This document shows, one piece after another, positions 42,041-48,518 of a DNA stretch of 48,518 nt. Below the pieces are notes generated by a model. It did not search any database. It was not told where the DNA came from and worked only from the letters and a program-made list of their open reading frames with translations. Positions within the stretch are counted from its first letter, which is position 1, and every line of letters begins with the position of its first letter. Origin of the DNA: Bradyrhizobium sp. Y36 (lineage in GTDB: Bacteria; Pseudomonadota; Alphaproteobacteria; Rhizobiales; Xanthobacteraceae); contig NZ_NWTI01000034.1 of NCBI RefSeq assembly GCF_002531575.1, positions 1-48,518 on the forward strand. Direction: 5' to 3'. The translations under genes and the position numbers were made by a program.

Positions 42041-43154
42041 AGCCGAGATGCTCCGCCGAAAATTGATATTGAGACAGCCAGGCGAGGACCCGCCCCTGCG
42101 CATCCTCGCGGCCGGGAATGCCGAGAACGAGCGAGCCGACATGCTGGCCGCCGATCTCGTCGATGCGGGCCGACAGCAGCGCCACGTCGAGGCCGAGCTC
42201 GCGGGCGAGCCGCGCCACCACGGTGTCGCCGGCCCCTGCCCCGCGCACCTGGACGCGGATCACGGCCTGCCCGCCGGCAGGCGGCTCCGCCACGATCCGG
42301 CTCGCCAGCGAGACCGGCAGGCTGTCGCCGATCACTTCGGCAAGGAAGGACTGCGTGATCGGGTGTTTCGGATGCGTGAAGATGTCGGCGACATGGCCGC
42401 TCTCGACGACGCGACCGGCATCGAGCACCACGACGTCCTTAGCAAGCTGGCGCACAACGGACATTTCATGGGTGATCAACACGATGGTGACGCCGAGCTC
42501 GCGGTTGATGTTGGCGAGCAGGTCGAGGATCGCGCGTGTGGTCTGCGGATCGAGCGCCGAGGTCGCCTCGTCCGACAAGAGCACGCTCGGCCGCGTCGCC
42601 AGCGCGCGGGCAATGCCGACGCGCTGCTTCTGGCCGCCGGAGAGCTCGGACGGATAGCGGTCGTGCTTGTCGGCGATGCCGACGAGCGCGAGCAGCTCGG
42701 CGACGCGGGCTTTGATGTCGGCCCTGGTCCAGCCGGCGATCTCGAGCGGCAATGCGATGTTGTCAGCCGCGGTGCGCGAGGACAGCAGGTTGAAGTGCTG
42801 GAAGATCATGCCGATCGAGCGCTGCGCCAGCCTGAGCTCGCGGCCCGCCAGCGCCGAGATATCGCTGTTGTCGACGATCACGCGGCCCGTGGTCGGCTTC
42901 TCCAGGCCGTTGATCAACCGCACCAGGCTCGACTTGCCGGCGCCGGAACGGCCGATCACGCCGGTGATGGAACCGCGGGGAATCGCGAAGTCGATATTCT
43001 GCAGCGCGTTGACGCCGGGCTTGCCGCGATAGGCGGGATAAATCTTCGAGATGCCTTCGAAGCGGACCATGGCGTCCGGCTCAGTTGCGGCACGCGACAT
43101 CGCTTCGGGCGGCGCGATCGGCTGTCCGACGACAAGCGATTGGTGAGCGTTCAT
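42030..43154 (-). CDS. metN: Methionine ABC transporter ATPase (MetN)
   Basis: This 374-residue ATPase drives methionine import. Walker A is G-R-S-G-A-G-K-S-S, the Q-loop is in I-F-Q-H-F-N-L-L, the signature is L-S-G-G-Q-K-Q-R-V, and Walker B is V-L-L-S-D-E-A-T-S-A-L-D. A C-terminal NIL (ACT-like) domain of about 80 residues is present; in E. coli this domain senses methionine and inhibits transport. ATG 43154 is chosen with AAGG upstream; ATG 43169 is an alternative. An extra N-terminal segment of about 35 residues precedes the ATPase core. It heads the operon. Confidence 0.94.
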   Translation of the reverse strand: MNAHQSLVVGQPIAPPEAMSRAATEPDAMVRFEGISKIYPAYRGKPGVNALQNIDFAIPRGSITGVIGRSGAGKSSLVRLINGLEKPTTGRVIVDNSDISALAGRELRLAQRSIGMIFQHFNLLSSRTAADNIALPLEIAGWTRADIKARVAELLALVGIADKHDRYPSELSGGQKQRVGIARALATRPSVLLSDEATSALDPQTTRAILDLLANINRELGVTIVLITHEMSVVRQLAKDVVVLDAGRVVESGHVADIFTHPKHPITQSFLAEVIGDSLPVSLASRIVAEPPAGGQAVIRVQVRGAGAGDTVVARLARELGLDVALLSARIDEIGGQHVGSLVLGIPGREDAQGRVLAWLSQYQFSAEHLGYVA

Positions 43155-43405
43155 GGAGACGGCCTTCATGCACAATAGTTCTCTCGCTCACCCGAAAAGG
43201 CAAACGAAAGCCGGGTCGCATCAGCGACTGGGGGTGGAACAGCAACAGGCGCCTCAAAGTGCCGCGCTGCATCGCAGCACGCACCATCGCCTTTTCCAGT
43301 CTTTCTTGCAATGTCAGATATTTGCGAGGAGGTGGACGAAGATTTCCCAATCCCACCCCGGAGAAGAATATTCCCTTCGCCGGGGGTATCAGCCTCCGGC
43401 TCGGC
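43155..43405 (-). other. metN leader region with two small hairpins
   Basis: The 251-base region before metN holds GTCGC/GCGAC (43215-43228) and GCTGC/GCAGC (43266-43278), each a 5-base-pair hairpin. The layout does not match the SAM-II or SAM-I riboswitches that I know, so I do not call one. A 91-codon open frame overlaps it but has no recognisable family. Confidence 0.35.
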
Positions 43406-44878
43406 TCATCCCATCTGCAGCCAGGGCAGCACGATCAGCAAGAGCCCCGCGAAATAGAACAGCCCGAAGATCAGGCCAAAGCCCCAGAACTGGCGCTTGC
43501 CGATATAGCCGCTGCCGAAATACATCGGCGCCGGTCCCGTGGCATAGGGCGAGATCACGCCCATCAGGCCGAGCGAGTACATGCACAGCATGGCGAGCGT
43601 CGTCACCGGCAGGTTCGGGATGCCTGATCCCACCGCGAGCACCACCGGCAGCACGGCGGCGGCATGCGAGGTGATGCTCGAGAAGAAATAGTGGATCCAG
43701 AAGAACAGCGCGACCAGCAGCAGCATCGCGGTCGACGGCGCCAGCCCCGCGAGCGGCTTTGCGTATTCGGTCGCGAACCATTTGATGAAGCCGATCTCGT
43801 TGAGGCCCGAGGCCAGCGTCAAGAGCGAGGTGAAATAGAAGAACACCTCCCAGGCGCTCTTCTCGCTCACGATATCGGCGAACTCGATCACGCCGGTCAC
43901 CAGCATCAGGGAGATCACGATGAAGACGACGGTGGTGGCATTGACGAAATTGGAGCCGAGCACGGGAACGTGGATGTCCGGACTGGAGCCCGCGATCCAC
44001 AGGAACATCGCGAGCACGATCAGGCCGAGCATGATCCATTCGTTGCGCGACATCGGGCCCATCGCGGTGAGCTCCTTCGCCGCCCATGCGGAAATCTCCG
44101 GGCTGCGCTTCACCTCGGGGCGGCACACCAGATAGCTGAGCAGCGGCACCACGACCATCAGCAGGATGCCGAGCGGCGCGAAGCCCACGAACCACTGCCC
44201 CCAGCTCACCTCGACGCCGACGGTCTTCTTGGCGATCGCCAGCGCCGCCGCGTTCGGTGCGAGCGCGGTGAAGAACAGCGAGCTCGTGATCGCGGTCGCG
44301 GCGAACGCCGTCCACATCACATAGGTGCCGATCCTGCCCGCGGTCGGTCCCGGCTCGGAGCCATAGATTCGCGGGATGTTGGAGATGATGGGATAGACGA
44401 TGCCGCCGCTGCGCGCGGTGTTGGACGGCGTTGCCGGCGCGAGCAGGAAGTCCGACATCGCCACCGCATAGCCGAGCCCGAGCGTGTTGCGGCCGAGCCG
44501 CTGCACCAGCACCAGCGCGATGCGCCGGCCGAGCTGGCTCTTGCGATAGCCGATCGAGAACACGAAGGCGCCGACGATCAGCCAGACCGTGCTCTCGGCA
44601 AAGCCCGCCAGCATCCAGCGCAGCGACTTGCCGGGATCCGGATCGATGTAGCCGGCAACGCCGGCGACGGTGAGGCCAATGAAGCCGACCGCGCCGACCG
44701 GCATCGATTCCAGGATGAGCCCGGTGATGACGGCCGCGAACACCGCGAAATAGTGCCATTGATTGACGTTGAGCCCGGAGGGCGCCGGCCACAGATAGAT
44801 CACCAGCCACACCGCGAGCGGTGCGACCAGCTTCCAGCGAAATCCCTTTGCCTCAGGCGCCTGCGAACTGGCGGTCAT
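43406..44878 (-). CDS. DASS/SLC13-family anion transporter
   Basis: This 490-residue membrane protein has about 12-13 hydrophobic segments and belongs to the divalent anion:Na+ symporter family, which includes citrate, tartrate and C4-dicarboxylate carriers. The two S-N-T-type substrate/Na+ motifs are recognisable: A-P-A-T-P-S-N-T-A-R-S-G-G in the first half and F-S-S-I-T-S-H-A-A-A-V-L in the second. The overall form resembles CitT/TtdT and plant DiT carriers. The cargo is likely a di- or tricarboxylate (inference). GAGGGGAGGGCCC lies directly before ATG 44878. It stands alone between metN and the crotonase gene. Confidence 0.9.
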   Translation of the reverse strand: MTASSQAPEAKGFRWKLVAPLAVWLVIYLWPAPSGLNVNQWHYFAVFAAVITGLILESMPVGAVGFIGLTVAGVAGYIDPDPGKSLRWMLAGFAESTVWLIVGAFVFSIGYRKSQLGRRIALVLVQRLGRNTLGLGYAVAMSDFLLAPATPSNTARSGGIVYPIISNIPRIYGSEPGPTAGRIGTYVMWTAFAATAITSSLFFTALAPNAAALAIAKKTVGVEVSWGQWFVGFAPLGILLMVVVPLLSYLVCRPEVKRSPEISAWAAKELTAMGPMSRNEWIMLGLIVLAMFLWIAGSSPDIHVPVLGSNFVNATTVVFIVISLMLVTGVIEFADIVSEKSAWEVFFYFTSLLTLASGLNEIGFIKWFATEYAKPLAGLAPSTAMLLLVALFFWIHYFFSSITSHAAAVLPVVLAVGSGIPNLPVTTLAMLCMYSLGLMGVISPYATGPAPMYFGSGYIGKRQFWGFGLIFGLFYFAGLLLIVLPWLQMG

Positions 44879-45020
44879 GGGCCCTCCCCTCTGATGTCGT
44901 CGCCTCGTGCGGCTCGTTGGCCGAGCCTGCTTTGGTCCCTGTGCGGCGTATACGGACTGTCGGGGGTGCGATCAATGGCCTGGCATTTGATGGCTTGGCA
45001 TCAAACGGCCCGGCATCGGT

Positions 45021-45827
45021 CTACCGCCCCTTGAAGTGCGGCTTGCGGCGCCCCAGGAACGCCTCGACACCCTCCTTGTGATCCTCGCTGAAGCCGGCGA
45101 GCGCGAACTGATCGACGTCCATGTGACTGGCGAGATCGTCGAGCGCATGCGTGAGCCGGTTGACGGTGAGCTTCGTCATCGCAACCGAGAGCGGCGGCTG
45201 CGCGGCGATCTTGCGCGCGAGATCCATGGCGGCATCGAAGGCATGGCCGGGGTCGGTCACCTGCTCGACCAGGCCCCATTCATAGGCCTCATCCGCGCTG
45301 ATGCGCTGGTCGGCCAGGATCACCGCCTGCTTGGTGCGGGCCGGTCCCATCAGGTGCAGCATGCGCGGGATGCTCTGCCAGCTCATGTTCATGCCGAGCC
45401 CGATCTCGGGCACGCGTAAGTGGGCGTCGTGCCCCATCACGCGAAAGTCGAGCGCCACGGCGAGCGCGACGCCGCCGCCGACACAAAAGCCCTCGATCGC
45501 CCCGATCGTGATCTGCTCCATCTCCTGCCAGGCATGGGTGAGGCGCGGCCCGAGCTTGAGGTGCCGGCGCAGCGTGCCGAGATCCATCTCCTTGCGCGAG
45601 CGGCCCTCGGGGTCTTTCAAGTCGAAGCCGGCGCTGAAGGCGCTGGTGCTGCCGGTCAGCACCACGACGGAGGTCGTCGCGTCATCCTCGAAACTGCGCG
45701 CCGCGGCGGTGAGCTGCCGCAGCGCCTCGGGCGAGAGCGCGTTGATGCCGTCGCCGCGGTCGAAGCGCACGATTGCGATCCGTCCCTCCGGCCCGTGCCC
45801 CTTCTCGATCGTCACATAATCACTCAA
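45021..45827 (-). CDS. Enoyl-CoA hydratase/isomerase (crotonase) family protein
   Basis: This 268-residue crotonase-fold protein has the CoA-oxyanion-hole segments A-F-S-A-G-F-D-L-K and I-E-G-F-C-V-G-G-G. Of the two hydratase glutamates, the one in P-E-I-G-L-G is kept. The one expected after G-G-G (G-G-G-C-E in crotonase) is Ala here, so classical hydratase activity is doubtful and an isomerase, hydrolase or other crotonase reaction is possible. The start is TTG at 45827, supported by AGGGAGA six bases upstream; there is no ATG alternative near the N-terminus. It is downstream of the exported-protein gene on the same strand with a 30-base gap. Confidence 0.88.
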   Translation of the reverse strand: MSDYVTIEKGHGPEGRIAIVRFDRGDGINALSPEALRQLTAAARSFEDDATTSVVVLTGSTSAFSAGFDLKDPEGRSRKEMDLGTLRRHLKLGPRLTHAWQEMEQITIGAIEGFCVGGGVALAVALDFRVMGHDAHLRVPEIGLGMNMSWQSIPRMLHLMGPARTKQAVILADQRISADEAYEWGLVEQVTDPGHAFDAAMDLARKIAAQPPLSVAMTKLTVNRLTHALDDLASHMDVDQFALAGFSEDHKEGVEAFLGRRKPHFKGR

Positions 45828-45857
45828 CCGTCGTCTCCCTGTTCTTGTTGCTCTTGA

Positions 45858-46616
45858 TCACAGATGCCCGGTGCGCCGGTGCTCCGGCTCACTGCCGTGG
45901 ACCGGAAACCGGATCGTGGTGCCGATGGTGATCCAGTTGGCGTTCTCGCCGGTGATGTTGCGGCCGTAGATCACGTCGACGGAAAATATCTCGTTCGGCC
46001 GGTAGCGTAGCCCGGTCTGCAAGCGCGGCTGCACGACGCTCGCGACCTCGGATGCCCCGGCCTGGCCGTACGCCTCGATCGTCCATTGCAGCGTGTCGGT
46101 GAACTTCCAGTCGAAGCCGACGCCATAAGTCAAATAATGGCGATCCACGGTGCGATCCCACAGCCAGCCGCCGTTCACGTTGATGCGCATGGTCTCCGAG
46201 AGGCGGAAGGTCGCGGGGATGACCGCGAAAGCGGACAGCGCCTCGCCGGTCGTCACGTCGAACGATCCGCCGCTATAGGCCGACAGTCCCCATCGTCCGA
46301 TCCCCGTCGGGATGAAGTTCGTCTTGGCTTTCGGCGCCACGGTGGTGCTCCAGTCGCCGTCGCTGCGGGCGCGGATGGTCTGCAGGCTCAGCTCGACCGG
46401 CCTGAAGGGATCGACCACGCAGGAGGGATTGGCGACGGCCGCGACATCGGTGTTGGTCGCCATCGACAGCCAGCTCTCGACCTTGCAGGAGCCGACCTCC
46501 GAAATGTCGGCGGCATCCACCGCATAGGCGCCATTCGCGGCGCGCGCATCCTGCGCCGGAAGTGCGACAAGAGCCGCGATTGCGGTGATAATTGCGGTTT
46601 GTGAAGCCCAGCCCAT
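45858..46616 (-). CDS. Exported beta-rich protein of unknown function
   Basis: This 252-residue protein has a signal peptide (I-I-T-A-I-A-A-L-V-A-L, cleavage near A-R-A-A). The mature part has two cysteines close to the N-terminus (S-C-K-V and P-S-C-V-V). It has many amphipathic strands such as L-Q-T-G-L-R-Y-R-P and I-T-I-G-T-T-I-R-F-P, resembling a small outer-membrane barrel or MipA/OmpL-type protein. I do not recognise a family. The C-terminal about 12 residues are His/Arg-rich rather than ending in Phe. It is divergent from the nitrile hydratase genes, with 62 bases between the start codons, so the two may share regulation. Confidence 0.72.
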   Translation of the reverse strand: MGWASQTAIITAIAALVALPAQDARAANGAYAVDAADISEVGSCKVESWLSMATNTDVAAVANPSCVVDPFRPVELSLQTIRARSDGDWSTTVAPKAKTNFIPTGIGRWGLSAYSGGSFDVTTGEALSAFAVIPATFRLSETMRINVNGGWLWDRTVDRHYLTYGVGFDWKFTDTLQWTIEAYGQAGASEVASVVQPRLQTGLRYRPNEIFSVDVIYGRNITGENANWITIGTTIRFPVHGSEPEHRRTGHL

Positions 46617-46678
46617 GGGGGGATGTTAGCAGAGTCTTCGCCTCGACAAGGCCCGGATTCTGGGACTATCTTCGCGCC

Positions 46679-47305
46679 ATGAGTGAACATCATCACGACC
46701 ACGATCACGACCATTCCGAACTCTCGGAAACCGAGCTGCGCGTGCGCGCGCTCGAGACGATCTTGACCGAAAAAGGCTATGTCGAGCCCGCCGCGCTCGA
46801 TGCCATCATCCAGGCCTATGAGACCAAGATCGGCCCGCACAACGGCGCCCGCGTGGTCGCCAAGGCCTGGACCGATCCGGCGTTCAAAAAGGCGCTGCTG
46901 GAAGACGGCTCCAAGGCGATCGGCACGCTCGGCCATGTCAGCCGCGTCGGCGACCATCTCGTCGTGGTCGAGAACACGCCGGAGCGGCACAACATGGTCG
47001 TGTGCACGCTGTGCTCCTGCTACCCCTGGGAAATGCTGGGGCTGCCGCCGGTCTGGTACAAGGCCGCGCCCTATCGCTCGCGCGCAGTGAAGGATCCGCG
47101 CGGCGTGCTCGCCGATTTCGACGTCAGCCTGCCGAAGGACATGGAGATCCGGGTGTGGGATTCCACCGCCGAGACGCGCTTTTTGGTGCTGCCGATGCGC
47201 CCCGCGGGCACCGAGGGCTGGAGTGAGGAGCAGCTCGCCGAACTGGTCACGCGCGATTCCATGATCGGCACCGGATTCCCCAGGACGCCCGGAGCGCCGT
47301 CATGA
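46679..47305 (+). CDS. nthA: Nitrile hydratase alpha subunit, cobalt type
   Basis: This 208-residue subunit carries the metal site of nitrile hydratase, which hydrates nitriles to amides. The motif is V-C109-T-L-C112-S-C114-Y-P-W. Thr after the first Cys indicates the cobalt type (iron enzymes have Ser). C112 and C114 would be oxidised to sulfinic and sulfenic acids in the mature enzyme. The first 13 residues, M-S-E-H-H-H-D-H-D-H-D-H-S, are a metal-binding-like tail. ATG 46679 is used because upstream codons have no family similarity; the ribosome-binding site is weak. The stop overlaps the beta-subunit ATG as ATGA. Confidence 0.95.
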   Translation: MSEHHHDHDHDHSELSETELRVRALETILTEKGYVEPAALDAIIQAYETKIGPHNGARVVAKAWTDPAFKKALLEDGSKAIGTLGHVSRVGDHLVVVENTPERHNMVVCTLCSCYPWEMLGLPPVWYKAAPYRSRAVKDPRGVLADFDVSLPKDMEIRVWDSTAETRFLVLPMRPAGTEGWSEEQLAELVTRDSMIGTGFPRTPGAPS

Positions 47306-47961
47306 ACGGCGTGCACGACATGGGCGGCATGGACGGGTTCGGCAAGGTCGAGGCTGAGATCAATGAACCCGTCTTCCACGAGGAATGGGAGTCCCGTGTC
47401 CTCGCCATGGTGCGCGCGATGGGCGCGGCCGGCGCCTTCAACATCGACACCTCGCGCTTCTATCGCGAGACGATCCCGCCGCACGTGTATCTGTCGAGCT
47501 CCTACTACAAGAAATGGTTCCTCGGGCTCGAGGAGATGCTGATCGAGAAGGGCTACCTCACCCGCGAGGAGGTCGCTGCCGGTCATGCGATGCAGCCCGG
47601 CAAGACGCTCAAGCACGGCAAGTTCGATCTCACCCAGGTCGAGCGCATCATGGTGCGCGGCAAGTTCGCCCGCCCCGCCCCTGCACCGGCGAAATTCAAC
47701 ATCGGCGATCGCGTGCGGGCCAAGAACATCCATCCGGCCACGCACACGCGGCTGCCGCGTTACGTGCGCGGCCATGTCGGGGTGGTCGAGCTCAACCATG
47801 GCTGCCACGTGTTTCCGGACACGGCGGCGATGGAGCACGGTGAACATCCGCAATGGCTTTACACGGTCGTGTTCGAGGGCCGCGATCTCTGGGGCGAGGA
47901 CGGCGATCCGACCCTGAAGGTCTCGATCGACGCGTTCGAGCCCTATCTGGATCCGGCGTGA
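47302..47961 (+). CDS. nthB: Nitrile hydratase beta subunit
   Basis: This 219-residue beta subunit has the conserved N-terminus M-N-G-V-H-D-M-G-G-M-D-G-F-G-K-V. It also has a helical region (E-x-x-W-E-S-R-V) and the C-terminal SH3-like domain (F-N-I-G-D-R-V-R-A-K, T-R-L-P-R-Y-V-R-G-H-V-G, Y-T-V-V-F-E-G-R-D-L-W-G-E). Two conserved Arg residues in R-L-P-R-Y-V-R are expected near the active site. It overlaps alpha by four bases and the activator gene by one base, so all three are co-translated. The alpha-beta order is the usual one for many alphaproteobacteria. Confidence 0.95.
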   Translation: MNGVHDMGGMDGFGKVEAEINEPVFHEEWESRVLAMVRAMGAAGAFNIDTSRFYRETIPPHVYLSSSYYKKWFLGLEEMLIEKGYLTREEVAAGHAMQPGKTLKHGKFDLTQVERIMVRGKFARPAPAPAKFNIGDRVRAKNIHPATHTRLPRYVRGHVGVVELNHGCHVFPDTAAMEHGEHPQWLYTVVFEGRDLWGEDGDPTLKVSIDAFEPYLDPA

Positions 47962-48341
47962 TGAGCAGCGCGCTTGCCGCCGCCGCGACGGCGGCCATTC
48001 CGAGCATTCCCCGCGACGACGACGGCCCAGTGTTCCGTGCCCCCTGGGAGGCCCATGCGTTCGCGATGGCGTTGAGCCTGCACGAGCGCGGCGTGTTCAC
48101 CTGGCCGGAATGGGCCGCGAGCCTCGCCGCCGAGATCAAGCGCGCGCAGGCCGCCGGCGATCCTGACACGGGCGAGACCTATTATCTGCACTGGCTCGCC
48201 ACGCTGGAAGGCCTCGTCGCCAGCAAGGGCGTCGCCTCGATGGACACGCTGCACCGCTATCGCGACGCCTGGGACCATGCGGCCGATCGCACGCCGCACG
48301 GCAAGCCGATCGAGCTAAAGCCGGAGGATTTTGCGGGTTAG
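47961..48341 (+). CDS. Nitrile hydratase accessory/activator protein
   Basis: This 126-residue protein is homologous to the beta-subunit N-terminal half (F-R-A-P-W-E-A-H-A-F-A-M, F-T-W-P-E-W). It matches the small activators (p14K/P17K type) that help exchange the cobalt-loaded alpha subunit. The F-x-x-P-W-E-A and L-x-x-L-V motifs fit. The C-terminus is charged (K-P-I-E-L-K-P-E-D-F). The ATG overlaps the beta stop by one base. No amidase and no cobalt transporter follow in this window. Confidence 0.9.
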   Translation: MSSALAAAATAAIPSIPRDDDGPVFRAPWEAHAFAMALSLHERGVFTWPEWAASLAAEIKRAQAAGDPDTGETYYLHWLATLEGLVASKGVASMDTLHRYRDAWDHAADRTPHGKPIELKPEDFAG

Positions 48342-48397
48342 TCTTGCGGCTTGTTTGAGTGCACTCGCGCCCCAACTACCGCTGTCATTCGCCGCGC

Positions 48398-48467
48398 AGG
48401 CGGGAAATCCAGTACGCCGCGGCTTCTCGGCTCAAGCACGGTCTCTGGGATACTGGATCACCCGCCT
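48398..48467. repeat. Bradyrhizobium-type inverted repeat
   Basis: AGGCGGGAAATCCAGTA (48398-48414) and TACTGGATCACCCGCCT (48451-48467) form an imperfect inverted repeat with two mismatches around a 36-base centre. From memory, very similar palindromes recur in intergenic regions of Bradyrhizobium. It sits 56 bases after the activator stop codon. Confidence 0.65.
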
Positions 48468-48476
48468 TCTGTTTAG

Positions 48477-48518
48477 TCCGGAGACATGGCTGACACCTGT
48501 TCGGACACATCACTGACA
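48477..48518. mobile_element. Possible insertion-sequence end with direct repeats
   Basis: Two 19-base copies (48477-48495 and 48500-48518) match at 15 of 19 positions, each ending CTGACA. They resemble ends of IS481-like elements known from rhizobia, by memory only. The element, if real, extends beyond the right edge. Confidence 0.35.

Noticed and set aside
43081..43356. 91-codon minus-strand frame overlapping the metN start
   Set aside because: No family is recognised, it overlaps the metN coding start in another frame, and no good start signal is present.
43155..43405. SAM riboswitch before metN
   Set aside because: Small hairpins are present, but no pseudoknot arrangement or conserved core of SAM-I or SAM-II that I recognise. 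A covariance-model search (Rfam SAM families) would decide.

Overview
The window looks like chromosomal DNA of a slow-growing rhizobial alphaproteobacterium, most likely Bradyrhizobium or a close Nitrobacteraceae relative. The evidence is high G+C third positions in every real gene, a Tat-exported clade I nitrous oxide reductase cluster in the order nosR-Z-D-F-Y-L-X, the metG-tatD-MBL hydrolase gene order, TRAP transporters, and palindromic intergenic repeats of the kind scattered through Bradyrhizobium genomes. No rRNA or tRNA gene, CRISPR array or complete insertion sequence was seen. Species assignment is inference. Layout, left to right. (1) 1-3666: a secreted IPT/TIG-domain protein running off the left edge faces three tandem phage-tail-collar (MdpB-like) proteins followed by a GNAT acetyltransferase. 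No other phage gene is present, so this is a free-standing collar-protein locus of unknown function. (2) 3663-4619: an epoxide-hydrolase-like alpha/beta hydrolase. (3) 4773-11478: a housekeeping run of D-Ala-D-Ala carboxypeptidase, tmk, holB, metG (with a histone-H1-like Lys/Ala tail), tatD and an MBL-fold hydrolase. (4) 11655-20830: two TRAP transport systems with a short autotransporter between them. The first is dctQ-dctM-dctP on the plus strand. The second, on the minus strand, is dctP, a fused dctQM and an acyl-CoA synthetase, suggesting import and then CoA activation of a carboxylate. (5) 21305-31335: a ferritin-like di-iron protein divergent from nosRZDFYLX, a complete pathway for assembling NosZ and reducing N2O to N2. 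NosR (FMN and Fe-S) and the ApbE-like NosX supply electrons and flavin. NosDFY and NosL serve copper-sulfur centre assembly. (6) 31361-35898: a secreted protein of unknown function, a PepSY membrane protein and a TonB-dependent siderophore receptor, i.e. iron uptake. (7) 36187-40557: a copper amine oxidase and a NylB-like amide hydrolase, divergent from an AraC regulator, which together look like an amide-to-amine-to-aldehyde catabolic unit. (8) 40573-43154: the methionine ABC importer metN-metI-metQ. (9) 43406-45827: a DASS/SLC13 anion transporter and a crotonase-family protein. (10) 45858-48341: an exported beta-rich protein divergent from a cobalt-type nitrile hydratase (alpha, beta, activator). 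(11) 48342-48518: a Bradyrhizobium-type inverted repeat and what may be the end of an insertion sequence. Most of the window is ordinary metabolism. The least explained parts are the collar/IPT/GNAT locus, the Lys-rich tail of MetG, the ferritin-like protein beside nosR, and the pairing of a NylB-like hydrolase with an amine oxidase.
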